Source of the DNA: an uncultured Clostridium sp.
GTDB lineage: Bacteria > Bacillota_A > Clostridia > TANB77 > CAG-508
Reading direction: 5' to 3'
Assembly (NCBI GenBank): GCA_951800935.1
Contig: CATOLW010000022.1
Span: 1 to 10,944, forward strand
DNA length: 10,944 nucleotides
The notes beneath the pieces are model-generated. The model was not told the DNA's origin. It was given only the letters and a program-made list of their open reading frames with translations, and searched no databases. Shown piece after piece: positions 1-5,631 of this stretch. Each line of letters begins with the position of its first letter. Position 1 is the first letter of the stretch. The position numbers and the translations under genes were made by a program.

Positions 1-67
1 ATATATTAAATTATAAAAATAAATAGAGTTTAAGTCCTTGCACTTGATAAATTACGTATAAAACAAG

Positions 68-87
68 GCACTCTGGAACGGGAGTGC
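68..87 (+). promoter_or_regulatory. hairpin overlapping the ribosome binding site of the small ORF
   Basis: GCACTC (68-73) pairs with GAGTGC (82-87) around an 8-base loop. The right arm contains most of GGGAG (80-84), the only plausible Shine-Dalgarno for the ATG at 94. An overlapping alternative stem is possible between CCTTG (36-40) and CAAGG (64-68), sharing base 68, so two mutually exclusive folds can be drawn. The pairing is seen in the sequence; translational control is inference. It matches no riboswitch class I know. Confidence 0.4.
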
Positions 88-93
88 TAGTAA

Positions 94-342
94 ATGCAAG
101 AAAATTGTATAAATGAAACTAAAAATTCATATTTATTAAATATGAGCAAGAAAGAAAATAAAATCAATACAAATGAAAACGAAAATAATATTACAGTTGA
201 ATATGGAGAGCAGGACTTGAAACCAATTCTGCTACAAGCCATAAAACAAGAATATATAAATTACTACAAAAAGGACAACATTATATCTTCGCAAAAAGAA
301 AGTAACATAAAACCTATGGAAAATATGGAATTAGATATATAA
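94..342 (+). CDS. small hypothetical protein of the recombinase element
   Basis: This 82-residue ORF starts at ATG 94 behind GGGAG and ends 51 bases before the recombinase start, so the two may be co-transcribed. The product is Lys/Asn/Glu-rich and hydrophilic, with no signal peptide, membrane segment or cysteine motif beyond one Cys near the start. The middle (about residues 33-58) is the most protein-like part, reading ITVEYGEQDLKPILLQAIK then a Tyr-rich stretch, and probably forms a helix. I recognise no family. Small accessory ORFs before large serine recombinases are common in clostridial elements, which supports it being real, but an A-rich chance ORF cannot be excluded. An internal ATG at 142 is an alternative start. 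Confidence 0.5.
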   Translation: MQENCINETKNSYLLNMSKKENKINTNENENNITVEYGEQDLKPILLQAIKQEYINYYKKDNIISSQKESNIKPMENMELDI

Positions 343-393
343 TAACATAGTTAATGAATATGGTTACTTGTCTTTTAGAAGGGAAGGTGTAAA

Positions 394-1970
394 TTGGAAA
401 AGACAAGAAAATACAAAACATATAAAGTGGCTGTGTATATGAGATTAAGTCGTGATGATCGGAGATGACCGAGAAAGTGAAAGTATTTCTAATCAAAGAA
501 AGATTATATATGATTTTATAGAAAACTCTAAACAAAATAAGTTTCTTGTAATTGATGATTATATAGATGATGGTTATACAGGAACAAATTTTAATAGACC
601 TGATTTTCAACGAATGTTAAAAGATATTGAAAATGAAAAAATAAATGCAGTAATTACAAAGGACTTGTCTAGGCTTGGAAGAGATTACATAATGTCAGGA
701 TACTATTTGGAAAATTATTTTAAAGAAAAAAATATAAGATACATAGCCATAAATGATAATATAGACAGTGATGATGATAATAGTTATGATATGATTTCAT
801 TCCGTCTTCGGCTTCAACGACCATTATGCACGTGATATTAGTAAAAAAATAAAAAAAGTAAAAATAATGAAAATGCAAAAAGGAGAATATCAAGCTGGGC
901 AAGCACCGTTTGGTTATATGAAAAGTAGCACAGAAAAGAACAAGCTAGTAATAAACCCTGAAACAGCACCAATAATTAAATTAATTTTTGATTTATATTT
1001 ATCAGGTAATGGGACTAGAGAAATAGTACAAATATTGCATGATAAGGGTATAAAAACACCAGCACAATATTCAGGAAAAAAGCAATATTTAAAAGGAAAT
1101 GACTATTTTCAACGAAGTTTCATCCAAAAAATATTACATTCACAGGTCTATACTGGAGCAGTTGTTAGTCATACTACTTCAAAAGTTAGTTACAAAATAA
1201 AAAAATGTGTTAGAATTCCACGAGAAAACTGGATAGTCGTGGAAGATATGCACGAACCCATTATTAGCAAAGAACAGTTTAATGAGGTGCAAGAGTTAAT
1301 GAAAAAAAGAACATCTACAAGAACACGCAAACATGACCATTTGCTAAAAGGTATTATAAAATGTGGAAAATGCCGGTGGAACCATGACAATTAAACCTGA
1401 TACAAGAACATCTGGAAAAGTTAGACTTAGCTTTATATGTAGCAATAGAAATGGAAATAAAATGAATTGTGATAATGCAGTAATAAGTAGTGATATAGTT
1501 TTGAATAAGGTATTAGAAAGTCTAAAACAGGAATGTCAAAAATTGTTTTTAATAAAGAAGAAATAGAAGAAACATTTGTAATAGTTGAAAAAGAATTAAA
1601 TGTAGAAAAATACAAAATTCAAGAAAAAATAGACAAAATAGGTCAACAAATAAAAAAGCTAGAACTACAAATAAAAGCCATATATGAGGATAAATTAAAC
1701 GAAATCATATCAGTAGATGATTTTCTTCCAATATATCAAGCTAAAAAAGATGAAAAGGAAAAGCTAATCAATGAACAGGAAGAACTAAAAAGAAAATTAG
1801 AACAACAGGAAAATGCACAAATAGTTGATTATGGCGATTTATATAAATTTGCTAATGATTTTTTAAAAATGGAAAAACCAACAAAAGAAGTAATTACAAA
1901 TCTAGTAGAAAATATAACTGTAAGCACAGGCAGAAAAATTAAAATTAAATATAAATTTTCAAAGGTATAA
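394..1970 (+). CDS. large serine recombinase (TnpX-like), four apparent frameshifts
   Basis: A site-specific recombinase that would cut and rejoin DNA through a phosphoserine link to move its element. TTG 394 follows GGAAGGTG (382-389). Corrected length is 524 residues, usual for the large family. In order: resolvase domain with YMRLSRDD (catalytic Ser19) and KDLSRLGRD near Ser92; recombinase domain (about 155-300) with FGYMK and FIQKILHSQVYTG; zinc ribbon with Cys323, Cys326, Cys348 and Cys358; coiled coil (about 390-475); C-terminal segment ending NLVENITVSTGRKIKIKY. The frame is broken at 460 (+1), 809 (+1), 1374 (+1) and about 1538-1542 (-1). Each +1 break is an in-frame CGG where GGN in the next frame gives the expected Gly (D-G-D, L-G-F, C-G-G). 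Read conventionally it is a pseudogene in five pieces; with CGGN read as Gly, only the -1 break remains. Family identity is certain; activity is not. Confidence 0.9.
460..463 (+). other. apparent +1 frameshift at in-frame CGG (recombinase site 1)
   Basis: The zero frame reads GAT-GAT-CGG-AGA-TGA and stops at once. Dropping the C, or reading CGGA as one codon, gives GAT-GAT-GGA-GAT-GAC, restoring Asp-Asp-Gly-Asp-Asp just after the catalytic YMRLS motif. The downstream protein is a perfect resolvase continuation. Confidence 0.8.
809..812 (+). other. apparent +1 frameshift at in-frame CGG (recombinase site 2)
   Basis: The zero frame reads CGT-CTT-CGG-CTT and ends at the TGA at 833. Reading CGGC as one glycine codon gives CGT-CTT-GGC-TTC-AAC-GAC, i.e. 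RLGFNDHYARDISKKIK, which matches the end of a resolvase domain. Confidence 0.8.
1374..1377 (+). other. apparent +1 frameshift at in-frame CGG (recombinase site 3)
   Basis: The zero frame reads TGC-CGG-TGG-AAC and stops at 1392. Reading CGGT as one glycine gives TGC-GGT-GGA-ACC-ATG, restoring the zinc-ribbon motif CGKCGGTM that this recombinase family shows. Confidence 0.8.
1538..1542 (+). other. apparent -1 frameshift in a run of five A
   Basis: Upstream the frame reads ESLKQECQK and downstream it reads IVFNKEEIEETF. One more A in the run (six instead of five), or re-reading A1542, would join them. This break has no CGG and goes in the other direction. A homopolymer error, a true one-base deletion or slippage are all possible. 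A separate ATG at 1533 could also start the downstream piece. Confidence 0.65.
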
Positions 1971-1992
1971 CAAGTCTTTGAGAGTATAATGC

Positions 1993-2075
1993 TATACTTA
2001 ATAGATGTTAAAACTTATAATAACATTTGTTAAGTATACATGAAATAAAATTGTATACTTAATGGCTATTAAAAC
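1993..2075. repeat. inverted and direct repeats at the element end
   Basis: Three copies of a TATACTTAA-led motif are present. Copy A (1993-2014) and copy B (2054-2075) are direct and agree at 19 of 22 bases. Copy A' (2021-2038) is inverted and agrees with the first 18 bases of A at 16 positions, so A and A' form a long palindrome with a 10-base spacer. They lie between the recombinase stop and the point where peptidase homology starts, so they are candidate recombinase binding or attachment sequences. The A/A' palindrome has no following T-run and is not a typical terminator. I do not see the motif near the left end of the window. Confidence 0.6.
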
Positions 2076-2504
2076 CAAAGTCAACATTATGCAGGAGTTG
2101 CTTTTGATGTAGGGCAAACATTAAGTAGTAGTCAAAGAACAAGATTATGGAATTCTGCCAATAATTCTGGAGTATGGAGCTATGTAGAACCAATAAGATT
2201 AACGCCAACATGGGTACATTTTGATAAAAGATTTGGAAAACCAGCCTGTGCAACAGGAGGATTTCCAATGCTTAGAAGAGGAAGTTTAAGTAATTATGTT
2301 TTAATTGCACAAGATGATTTGAACACACTAGGATTTAGAACGGGAGGATTAGATGGAATTTTCGGATCGGCAACACAAAATGCTGTAATTGCGTATCAAA
2401 GAACAAGAGGATTAGCAGCAGATGGAATTGTAGGATGTAATACTTGGAGGTCTTTACAAGAAAATGTAGTAGGAACAGGTCCAACCAATACAACGATAAA
2501 TTAA
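2073..2504 (+). pseudogene. 3' fragment of an M15-type peptidase with a peptidoglycan-binding domain
   Basis: An open frame runs from the TAA at 2070-2072 to the stop at 2502-2504, about 143 codons. It opens in mid-domain with NQSQHYAGVAFDVGQ, the SxHxxGxAxD zinc motif of M15 carboxypeptidases (His at 2085, Asp at 2106). The second zinc-site motif is Trp-Val-His at 2211-2219. From about 2283 a PG_binding_1 domain follows (AQDDLNTLGF, LDGIFGSATQNAV, ADGIVGCNTW). The family cleaves peptides in cell-wall peptidoglycan. The N-terminal part and the start are missing, so this is probably the 3' half of a gene interrupted by the recombinase element. An internal ATG at 2268 could start the wall-binding domain alone, but has no convincing ribosome binding site beyond ACAGGAGG at about 2253-2260. 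Confidence 0.75.
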
Positions 2505-2505
2505 A

Positions 2506-2530
2506 GCCTAAAGAAAATTCTTTAGGCATC
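2506..2530. terminator. bidirectional intrinsic terminator
   Basis: GCCTAAAGAA (2506-2515) pairs with TTCTTTAGGC (2518-2527); in practice the outer eight pairs form a stem with a short A/T loop. It is followed by ATCTTTTT on the plus strand. It sits between the convergent peptidase fragment and XRE regulator, overlapping the regulator's stop codon, so it probably serves both. Confidence 0.75.
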
Positions 2531-2881
2531 TTTTTGCATTTTAATTAATTCATTGGCTAAAGCGGATAAGATATTTTTATTGTAATCATTTAATTTCATA
2601 TAAGTCTCTAAAAATTTATCATCAGTAATTTTATCTAAAATAGGAGTTTCATTATTAATTAAATCTTGAAATAAGAAATCAGAATCAATATTAAGTGCTT
2701 TGCACACATTAATAATAGTAGTAGCACTTCCAAAAGCAATTCCTCGTTCTAATTGACTAATATATCTAGGAGATAGTGACAATTTTTCAGCTAATTGTTC
2801 TTGTGTATAATCTGCTTTAGAACGAGCCAATTTAATTTTTTTTCCAATGTTTTTTCTTAAAATTTTTTCTTCATTTTTCAT
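2522..2881 (-). CDS. XRE-family helix-turn-helix transcriptional regulator
   Basis: A 119-residue cytoplasmic DNA-binding protein. Residues 11-70 form a Cro/C1-type domain: IGKKIKLARS as helix 1, TQEQLAEKL (26-34) as helix 2, and SPRYISQLERG (37-47) as the recognition helix with the usual SQLERG signature. The C-terminal 45 residues are acidic then helical (LNDYNKNILSALANELIK), probably for dimerisation. The start is fixed by AAGGAGGT (plus-strand positions 2887-2894, read on minus) 5 bases from the ATG. It is transcribed away from mraZ and towards the terminator at 2506-2527. The target is unknown. It could repress itself or a nearby prophage-like or stress gene; nothing shows that it controls mraZ. 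Confidence 0.9.
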   Translation of the reverse strand: MKNEEKILRKNIGKKIKLARSKADYTQEQLAEKLSLSPRYISQLERGIAFGSATTIINVCKALNIDSDFLFQDLINNETPILDKITDDKFLETYMKLNDYNKNILSALANELIKMQKDA

Positions 2882-2909
2882 AAGGTACCTCCTTACATTT
2901 TATATAAAA

Positions 2910-2952
2910 AGTATAGCAAGTAGAATTTAAAAAAAGAACGAACTATTAATAG
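2910..2952 (-). promoter_or_regulatory. possible promoter and palindromic operator of the XRE gene
   Basis: On the minus strand a TATACT -10 box lies at 2910-2915, with only a poor -35 (TTCTTT at 2933-2938) 17 bases upstream. A perfect 10-base palindrome, CTATTAATAG, lies at 2943-2952, just beyond the -35. XRE regulators often bind such palindromes to control themselves. In DNA this A+T-rich a 10-base palindrome can occur by chance. Confidence 0.3.
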
Positions 2953-3034
2953 GAAAAACTACAAAAATAACACGAATTGTTTTACAACAAAAATAGAAAG
3001 ATTAATAAAAAATAAAAAAAATTTTAAAAAAGGC

Positions 3035-3063
3035 TTGCAAAATAAGAAAAGTTATATTAAAAT
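3035..3063 (+). promoter_or_regulatory. sigma-A-type promoter of the mraZ operon
   Basis: TTGCAA (3035-3040) and TAAAAT (3058-3063) are separated by exactly 17 bases, in an A/T-rich setting. Transcription would start near 3070, immediately before the MraZ boxes, which is the arrangement known for mraZ operons. Confidence 0.6.
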
Positions 3064-3072
3064 TTAAATGAA

Positions 3073-3107
3073 GTGGAGAAAAGTGGTACAAAGTGGTAAG
3101 AAAGTGG
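3073..3107 (+). promoter_or_regulatory. MraZ binding boxes (four direct repeats)
   Basis: Four GTGG cores begin at 3073, 3083, 3093 and 3104, spaced 10, 10 and 11 bases, each preceded by AA. This matches the tandem boxes through which MraZ controls its own operon in several bacteria; the AAAGTGG form resembles that described in mycoplasmas. They lie between the promoter and the mraZ ribosome binding site, so binding would block transcription start or early elongation. Confidence 0.8.
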
Positions 3108-3124
3108 AAGGAGTGAAACTTAAG

Positions 3125-3550
3125 TTGCTAATAGGTGAATACGAGCATTCCATAGATGCAAAAGGCAGATTAATTATGCCTGCAAAATTAAGAAGTGATA
3201 TGGGAGAAAAATTCATCGTAACAAAAGGGTTAGATGGATGTTTATTTGCGTTTTCACAAAATGAATGGCTAAATTTTGAAACAAAATTAAAAACACTACC
3301 ACTATCGGATAAAAATGCTAGAAACTTTGTAAGATTTTTCTTATCAGGAGCCACAGAATGCGAAATAGACAAACAAGGAAGGTTCTTAATTCCTAACAAT
3401 TTAAGAATAGCTGCAAACCTAGACAAAGAAGCTGTTATTATAGGAGTAGGAACTAGACTTGAAATTTGGGACAAACAAACATGGCAAAACTGTGATGAAA
3501 ATATTTCAGCAGATGAAATTGCTGAAAATATGACAATGTTAGGTATATAA
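3125..3550 (+). CDS. mraZ: transcriptional regulator MraZ
   Basis: MraZ is the ring-forming DNA-binding regulator at the head of the division and cell-wall (dcw) cluster. The TTG at 3125 gives 141 residues starting [10 protein letters not shown], the usual MraZ N-terminus, with AAGGAG at 3108-3113 in front. The longer frame from ATG 3068 would translate the MraZ boxes themselves and is unlikely. Two AbrB-like halves are visible: [13 protein letters not shown] (11-23) and [13 protein letters not shown] (82-94), each with the conserved D-x-(K/Q)-G-R DNA-contact motif. It is followed, unusually, by an in-frame repeat tract and an intrinsic terminator before rsmH. Autoregulation through the boxes at 3073-3107 is expected. 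Confidence 0.95.
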   Translation: MLIGEYEHSIDAKGRLIMPAKLRSDMGEKFIVTKGLDGCLFAFSQNEWLNFETKLKTLPLSDKNARNFVRFFLSGATECEIDKQGRFLIPNNLRIAANLDKEAVIIGVGTRLEIWDKQTWQNCDENISADEIAENMTMLGI

Positions 3551-3568
3551 CTTGCAAAAGTTTATATA

Positions 3569-3690
3569 GATACCAAAGACAAATATACTAAAGACGAATA
3601 TACCAAAGAGAAAAATACAAAAGAAGAACTTTTACCAAAGAAAAAGATACAAAAGAAAAAGGAACAAAAGATAAAATAACAAAAGATTTA
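3569..3690 (+). repeat. eight degenerate 15-nt repeats after mraZ
   Basis: Units of 15 bases centred on A-C-(C/A)-A-A-A-G-A run from 3569 to 3628 and from 3631 to 3690, separated by two extra bases (CT, 3629-3630). Read as protein each is a pentapeptide (D/Y/N/F/G/I)-T-K-(D/E)-(K/E/L). The first four units are in the same frame as mraZ, directly after its TAA with no further stop. The last four are in another frame and continue to a TAA at 3715. They look like a decayed or phase-variable C-terminal tail of MraZ or a lost small protein. They could also be non-coding A-rich repeats. Confidence 0.6.
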
Positions 3691-3756
3691 AAAGTGCCAA
3701 AGAAGATTCTAACTTAAGAAATGAAAAAAACCAAAAGATAAAACAAAAAAAGAAGT

Positions 3757-3792
3757 CAACTGGTAATTCTTTGGAAATTACCAGTTGTTTTT
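3757..3792 (+). terminator. strong intrinsic terminator between mraZ and rsmH
   Basis: CAACTGGTAATT (3757-3768) and AATTACCAGTTG (3776-3787) form a perfect 12-base-pair stem with a 7-base loop, followed by TTTTT. Only 35 bases separate it from the rsmH start and no promoter is evident there. Expression of rsmH should therefore depend on readthrough or antitermination, making this a probable attenuation point inside the operon. Confidence 0.85.
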
Positions 3793-3827
3793 AAATAAAA
3801 AACAAAAAAGGAACAAGAGGTGCCAAG

Positions 3828-4758
3828 TTGGAATTTAAGCATAGACCAGTTATGTTAGAAGAATGCATAGAAGGACTTGCAATAAAAGAGAATGGAATCT
3901 ATGTAGATGGAACGCTAGGAGGAGCACGGACATAGCAAGGAAATTGTACAAAAATTGTCGGATAAAGGAAAGTTAATAGGAATTGATAGAGATGAAGATG
4001 CCTTACTAGCTGCAAAAAATAATTTGAATCAATATTCAAATGTAATCTATGTTCATGATAATCATGATAACATCAAAAGGATATTGGAACAACTAAATAT
4101 CGATAAAGTGGATGGAATTCTCTTAGATTTGGGAGTTTCTTCTTATCAGTTAGACGAAAGAAATAGAGGATTTAGTTATTTAGGAGAAAATGTGTTAGAC
4201 ATGAGAATGGATAAAACACAAAAATTGACAGCTCAAGACGTGGTAAATCAATATTCTGAAAAACAACTAGCAGACCTTATTTATGAATATGGAGAAGAAA
4301 GATTTTCTAGACAAATAGCAAAGAATATTTGTAAGCAAAGAGAAGAACATCCATTAAAAACAACAAAGGAATTAGTTAAAATTATAGAAAATTCGATACC
4401 AAAATCAAGGCAAAATGATGGACACCCTGCTAAAAGAACTTTTCAAGCTATTCGAATTGAAGTAAATGATGAAATAAAACCATTATACAATACGATAAAG
4501 ACAAGTATTGAATGTCTAACAAAGGGAGGAAGACTATGTGTAATAACCTTCCATTCATTAGAAGATAGAGCAGTAAAAAAAGCTTACCAAGAAGCGAAAG
4601 GAAAATGTACTTGTCCAAGTGATTTACCATATTGTGTATGTGGGGAAAAATCACAAGGAGAAATAATAACTAAAAAACCAATTGTTGCCACGAAAGAAGA
4701 GTTACAAGCAAATACAAGGAGTAAAAGTGCAAAATTAAGAATTTTTGAGAGAAGATAG
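3828..4758 (+). CDS. rsmH: 16S rRNA (cytosine-1402-N4)-methyltransferase RsmH, one apparent +1 frameshift
   Basis: RsmH (MraW) uses S-adenosylmethionine to methylate N4 of C1402 in the 16S rRNA decoding centre. TTG 3828, after AGAGGTG (3816-3822), gives [12 protein letters not shown], the family's normal start. Motifs: DGTLGGAGHS (27-36, SAM loop), GIDRDEDAL (51-59), [44 protein letters not shown] (241-247 for FHSLEDR) and the C-terminal [14 protein letters not shown]. Corrected length is 309 residues, as expected. The frame breaks inside GGA|GHS at an in-frame CGG (3927-3929): reading CGGA as one Gly restores GGAGHS exactly. Without the shift the product would stop shortly afterwards; a start at TTG 3955 would lack the SAM loop. 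It is otherwise well conserved and does not look like a decaying gene. Its stop overlaps the ftsL ribosome binding site. Confidence 0.93.
3927..3930 (+). other. apparent +1 frameshift at in-frame CGG (rsmH)
   Basis: The zero frame reads GGA-GGA-GCA-CGG-ACA-TAG. Reading CGGA as one codon gives GGA-GGA-GCA-GGA-CAT-AGC, the invariant GGAGHS loop. An AGGAGG sequence (3917-3922) lies 4 bases upstream, like the internal Shine-Dalgarno that stimulates the prfB +1 frameshift. It also simply encodes the conserved Gly-Gly. Confidence 0.85.
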
Positions 4759-4773
4759 GAGGTTTGAAAACTT

Positions 4774-5271
4774 ATGGCAAGAAGTAGATATGAATATGGA
4801 ACCAATCCACGAAAGCTAGAACCAGACATACAAAGAAAAAGACCTAAAAAACAGAAAATAAGAATTGTGAAAGACTTGCCAAAACAAGATGTCAGGATAT
4901 CTAAAGAACAAAAAAGAAAACAAATGAAAATGACATTATTAGTAGTTGGTATCTTTGCTGTATTATTGACCATAAGTTATAGAAATTCACAAATCAATGA
5001 AAAATTTAATCAAGTACAAGCCTCTAAAAGAGAATTATCTTCTCTTCAAAAAGAAAACGAACAATTAAAAGTAAGTATTGAAAATAGTGTAAATTTAAAT
5101 ACTATTGAAAAATTAGCAAAAGAAAAATTAGGAATGCAAAAATTGACTAATAAACAAACAGTATATGTAGTATTACCAAAAAAAGACTATGTAGAATCAA
5201 CCACAGAAGAAGTTATCATAGAAGAAGAAAAAAATTGGTTAGAACAATTAATCGAAAAAATATGGAAATAA
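4774..5271 (+). CDS. ftsL: FtsL/DivIC-like septum protein
   Basis: A 165-residue bitopic membrane protein in the ftsL position after rsmH. Domains: long basic cytoplasmic tail (1-52), one membrane helix (about 53-69, MTLLVVGIFAVLLTISY), extracellular coiled coil (about 72-103), then the FtsL/DivIC-type segment IEKLAKEKLGMQKLTNKQTV, and an acidic C-terminus (143-153). FtsL forms a complex with DivIB/FtsQ and DivIC that activates septal peptidoglycan synthesis. TAGGAGG (4756-4762) overlaps the rsmH stop, so the two are translationally close. Sequence in this family is weakly conserved, so the symbol rests on TM plus coiled coil plus LGM motif plus position. Confidence 0.85.
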   Translation: MARSRYEYGTNPRKLEPDIQRKRPKKQKIRIVKDLPKQDVRISKEQKRKQMKMTLLVVGIFAVLLTISYRNSQINEKFNQVQASKRELSSLQKENEQLKVSIENSVNLNTIEKLAKEKLGMQKLTNKQTVYVVLPKKDYVESTTEEVIIEEEKNWLEQLIEKIWK

Positions 5272-5272
5272 T

Positions 5273-5310
5273 AAAAATCTTTCTAAATAAAATAATTAGA
5301 AGGATTTTTA
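5273..5310 (+). terminator. intrinsic terminator ending the mraZ-rsmH-ftsL operon
   Basis: AAAAATCTTTCTAA (5273-5286) pairs with TTAGAAGGATTTTT (5296-5309) over 14 pairs, one of them G-U, with a 9-base loop; the right arm ends in a T-run. It begins right after the ftsL stop. The stem is A/T-rich, so strength is uncertain. Confidence 0.65.
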
Positions 5311-5631
5311 TTATTTATTGTTTGATAAAAAAAGAAGATACTTTAAAGGATAAAATGTTACGGAGGAAAGAGATAGAAGAAAAAAGAAAGAAAATATTGC
5401 AAAACGATTTCAAAAAAGAAAACAAACTGTAAAATAACAAACAAAAGCTTAAGCAAGTAAGTAGTATTGAGACATAAAATAGTTAAAACACTAATACTAC
5501 ATCTTGAAAGAATAACAAAAGGTTGTTAGAATTTAAATAAGTAAATACTAACCAGGAACAAACTAGTTCAAAAAAATAAAAAAATTTTTTGGACTAAATT
5601 TGATGTTAAATAAGAAAGGATGAGAGTAAAA
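5311..5631. other. intergenic region upstream of the giant surface protein
   Basis: I see no convincing gene. A lysine-rich ORF reaching 5432 overlaps the terminator hairpin and lacks a normal start context. Two inverted repeats are visible: GTAGTATT (5461-5468) with AATACTAC (5493-5500), and AGTTCAAAAAA (5565-5575) with TTTTTTGGACT (5585-5595, one G-U pair, 9-base loop). The second lies about 37 bases before the start codon, in the presumed leader, and could be regulatory. The ribosome binding site is AAAGGA (5615-5620). No -35/-10 pair is clear. Confidence 0.5.

Larger units (their letters stand above)
1..2075 (+). mobile_element. right portion of a serine-recombinase mobile element
   Basis: The segment holds a small unknown ORF and a large serine recombinase, and it ends in repeats around 1993-2075. 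Directly beyond it an M15 peptidase reading frame starts in mid-domain, with an in-frame stop at 2070-2072, as expected if the element inserted into that gene. The left end and the 5' part of the peptidase gene are not visible, so they lie upstream of the window or are lost. The first 93 bases hold no gene I can recognise. The right border (about 2060-2075) is inferred from where peptidase homology begins, not from a proven att site. Confidence 0.55.

Noticed and set aside
1..93. Known riboswitch in the leader of the small ORF
   Set aside because: The sequence matches none of the riboswitch cores I know; only two short hairpins can be drawn.
460..812. Classical slippery-site frameshifting at the CGG sites
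   Set aside because: The preceding codons GAT, CTT, TGC and GCA would not re-pair in the +1 frame (ATC, TTC, GCC, CAC), and there is no common heptamer or downstream structure that I can see.
394..1970. Treating the recombinase simply as a decayed pseudogene
   Set aside because: Random decay does not explain why all three +1 breaks fall on CGG with a GGN glycine restored, nor the same event in rsmH. Decay remains possible for the -1 break.
1993..2038. Palindrome as a terminator for the recombinase
   Set aside because: The stem is A/T-rich, has a 10-base spacer and no T-run after it; its likeness to the third copy at 2054-2075 favours a recombinase site.
3068..3124. Longer mraZ starting at ATG 3068
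   Set aside because: It would translate the MraZ boxes and lies only a few bases from the -10 box; the TTG at 3125 matches the family start and has AAGGAG in front.
5235..5432. 65-residue lysine-rich ORF after ftsL
   Set aside because: It starts inside ftsL, crosses the terminator hairpin at 5273-5309, has no good ribosome binding site and no recognisable family. It also holds an in-frame CGG (ATG-TTA-CGG) that would lead to an early stop under the CGGN rule, but as the ORF is doubtful I do not count it either way.
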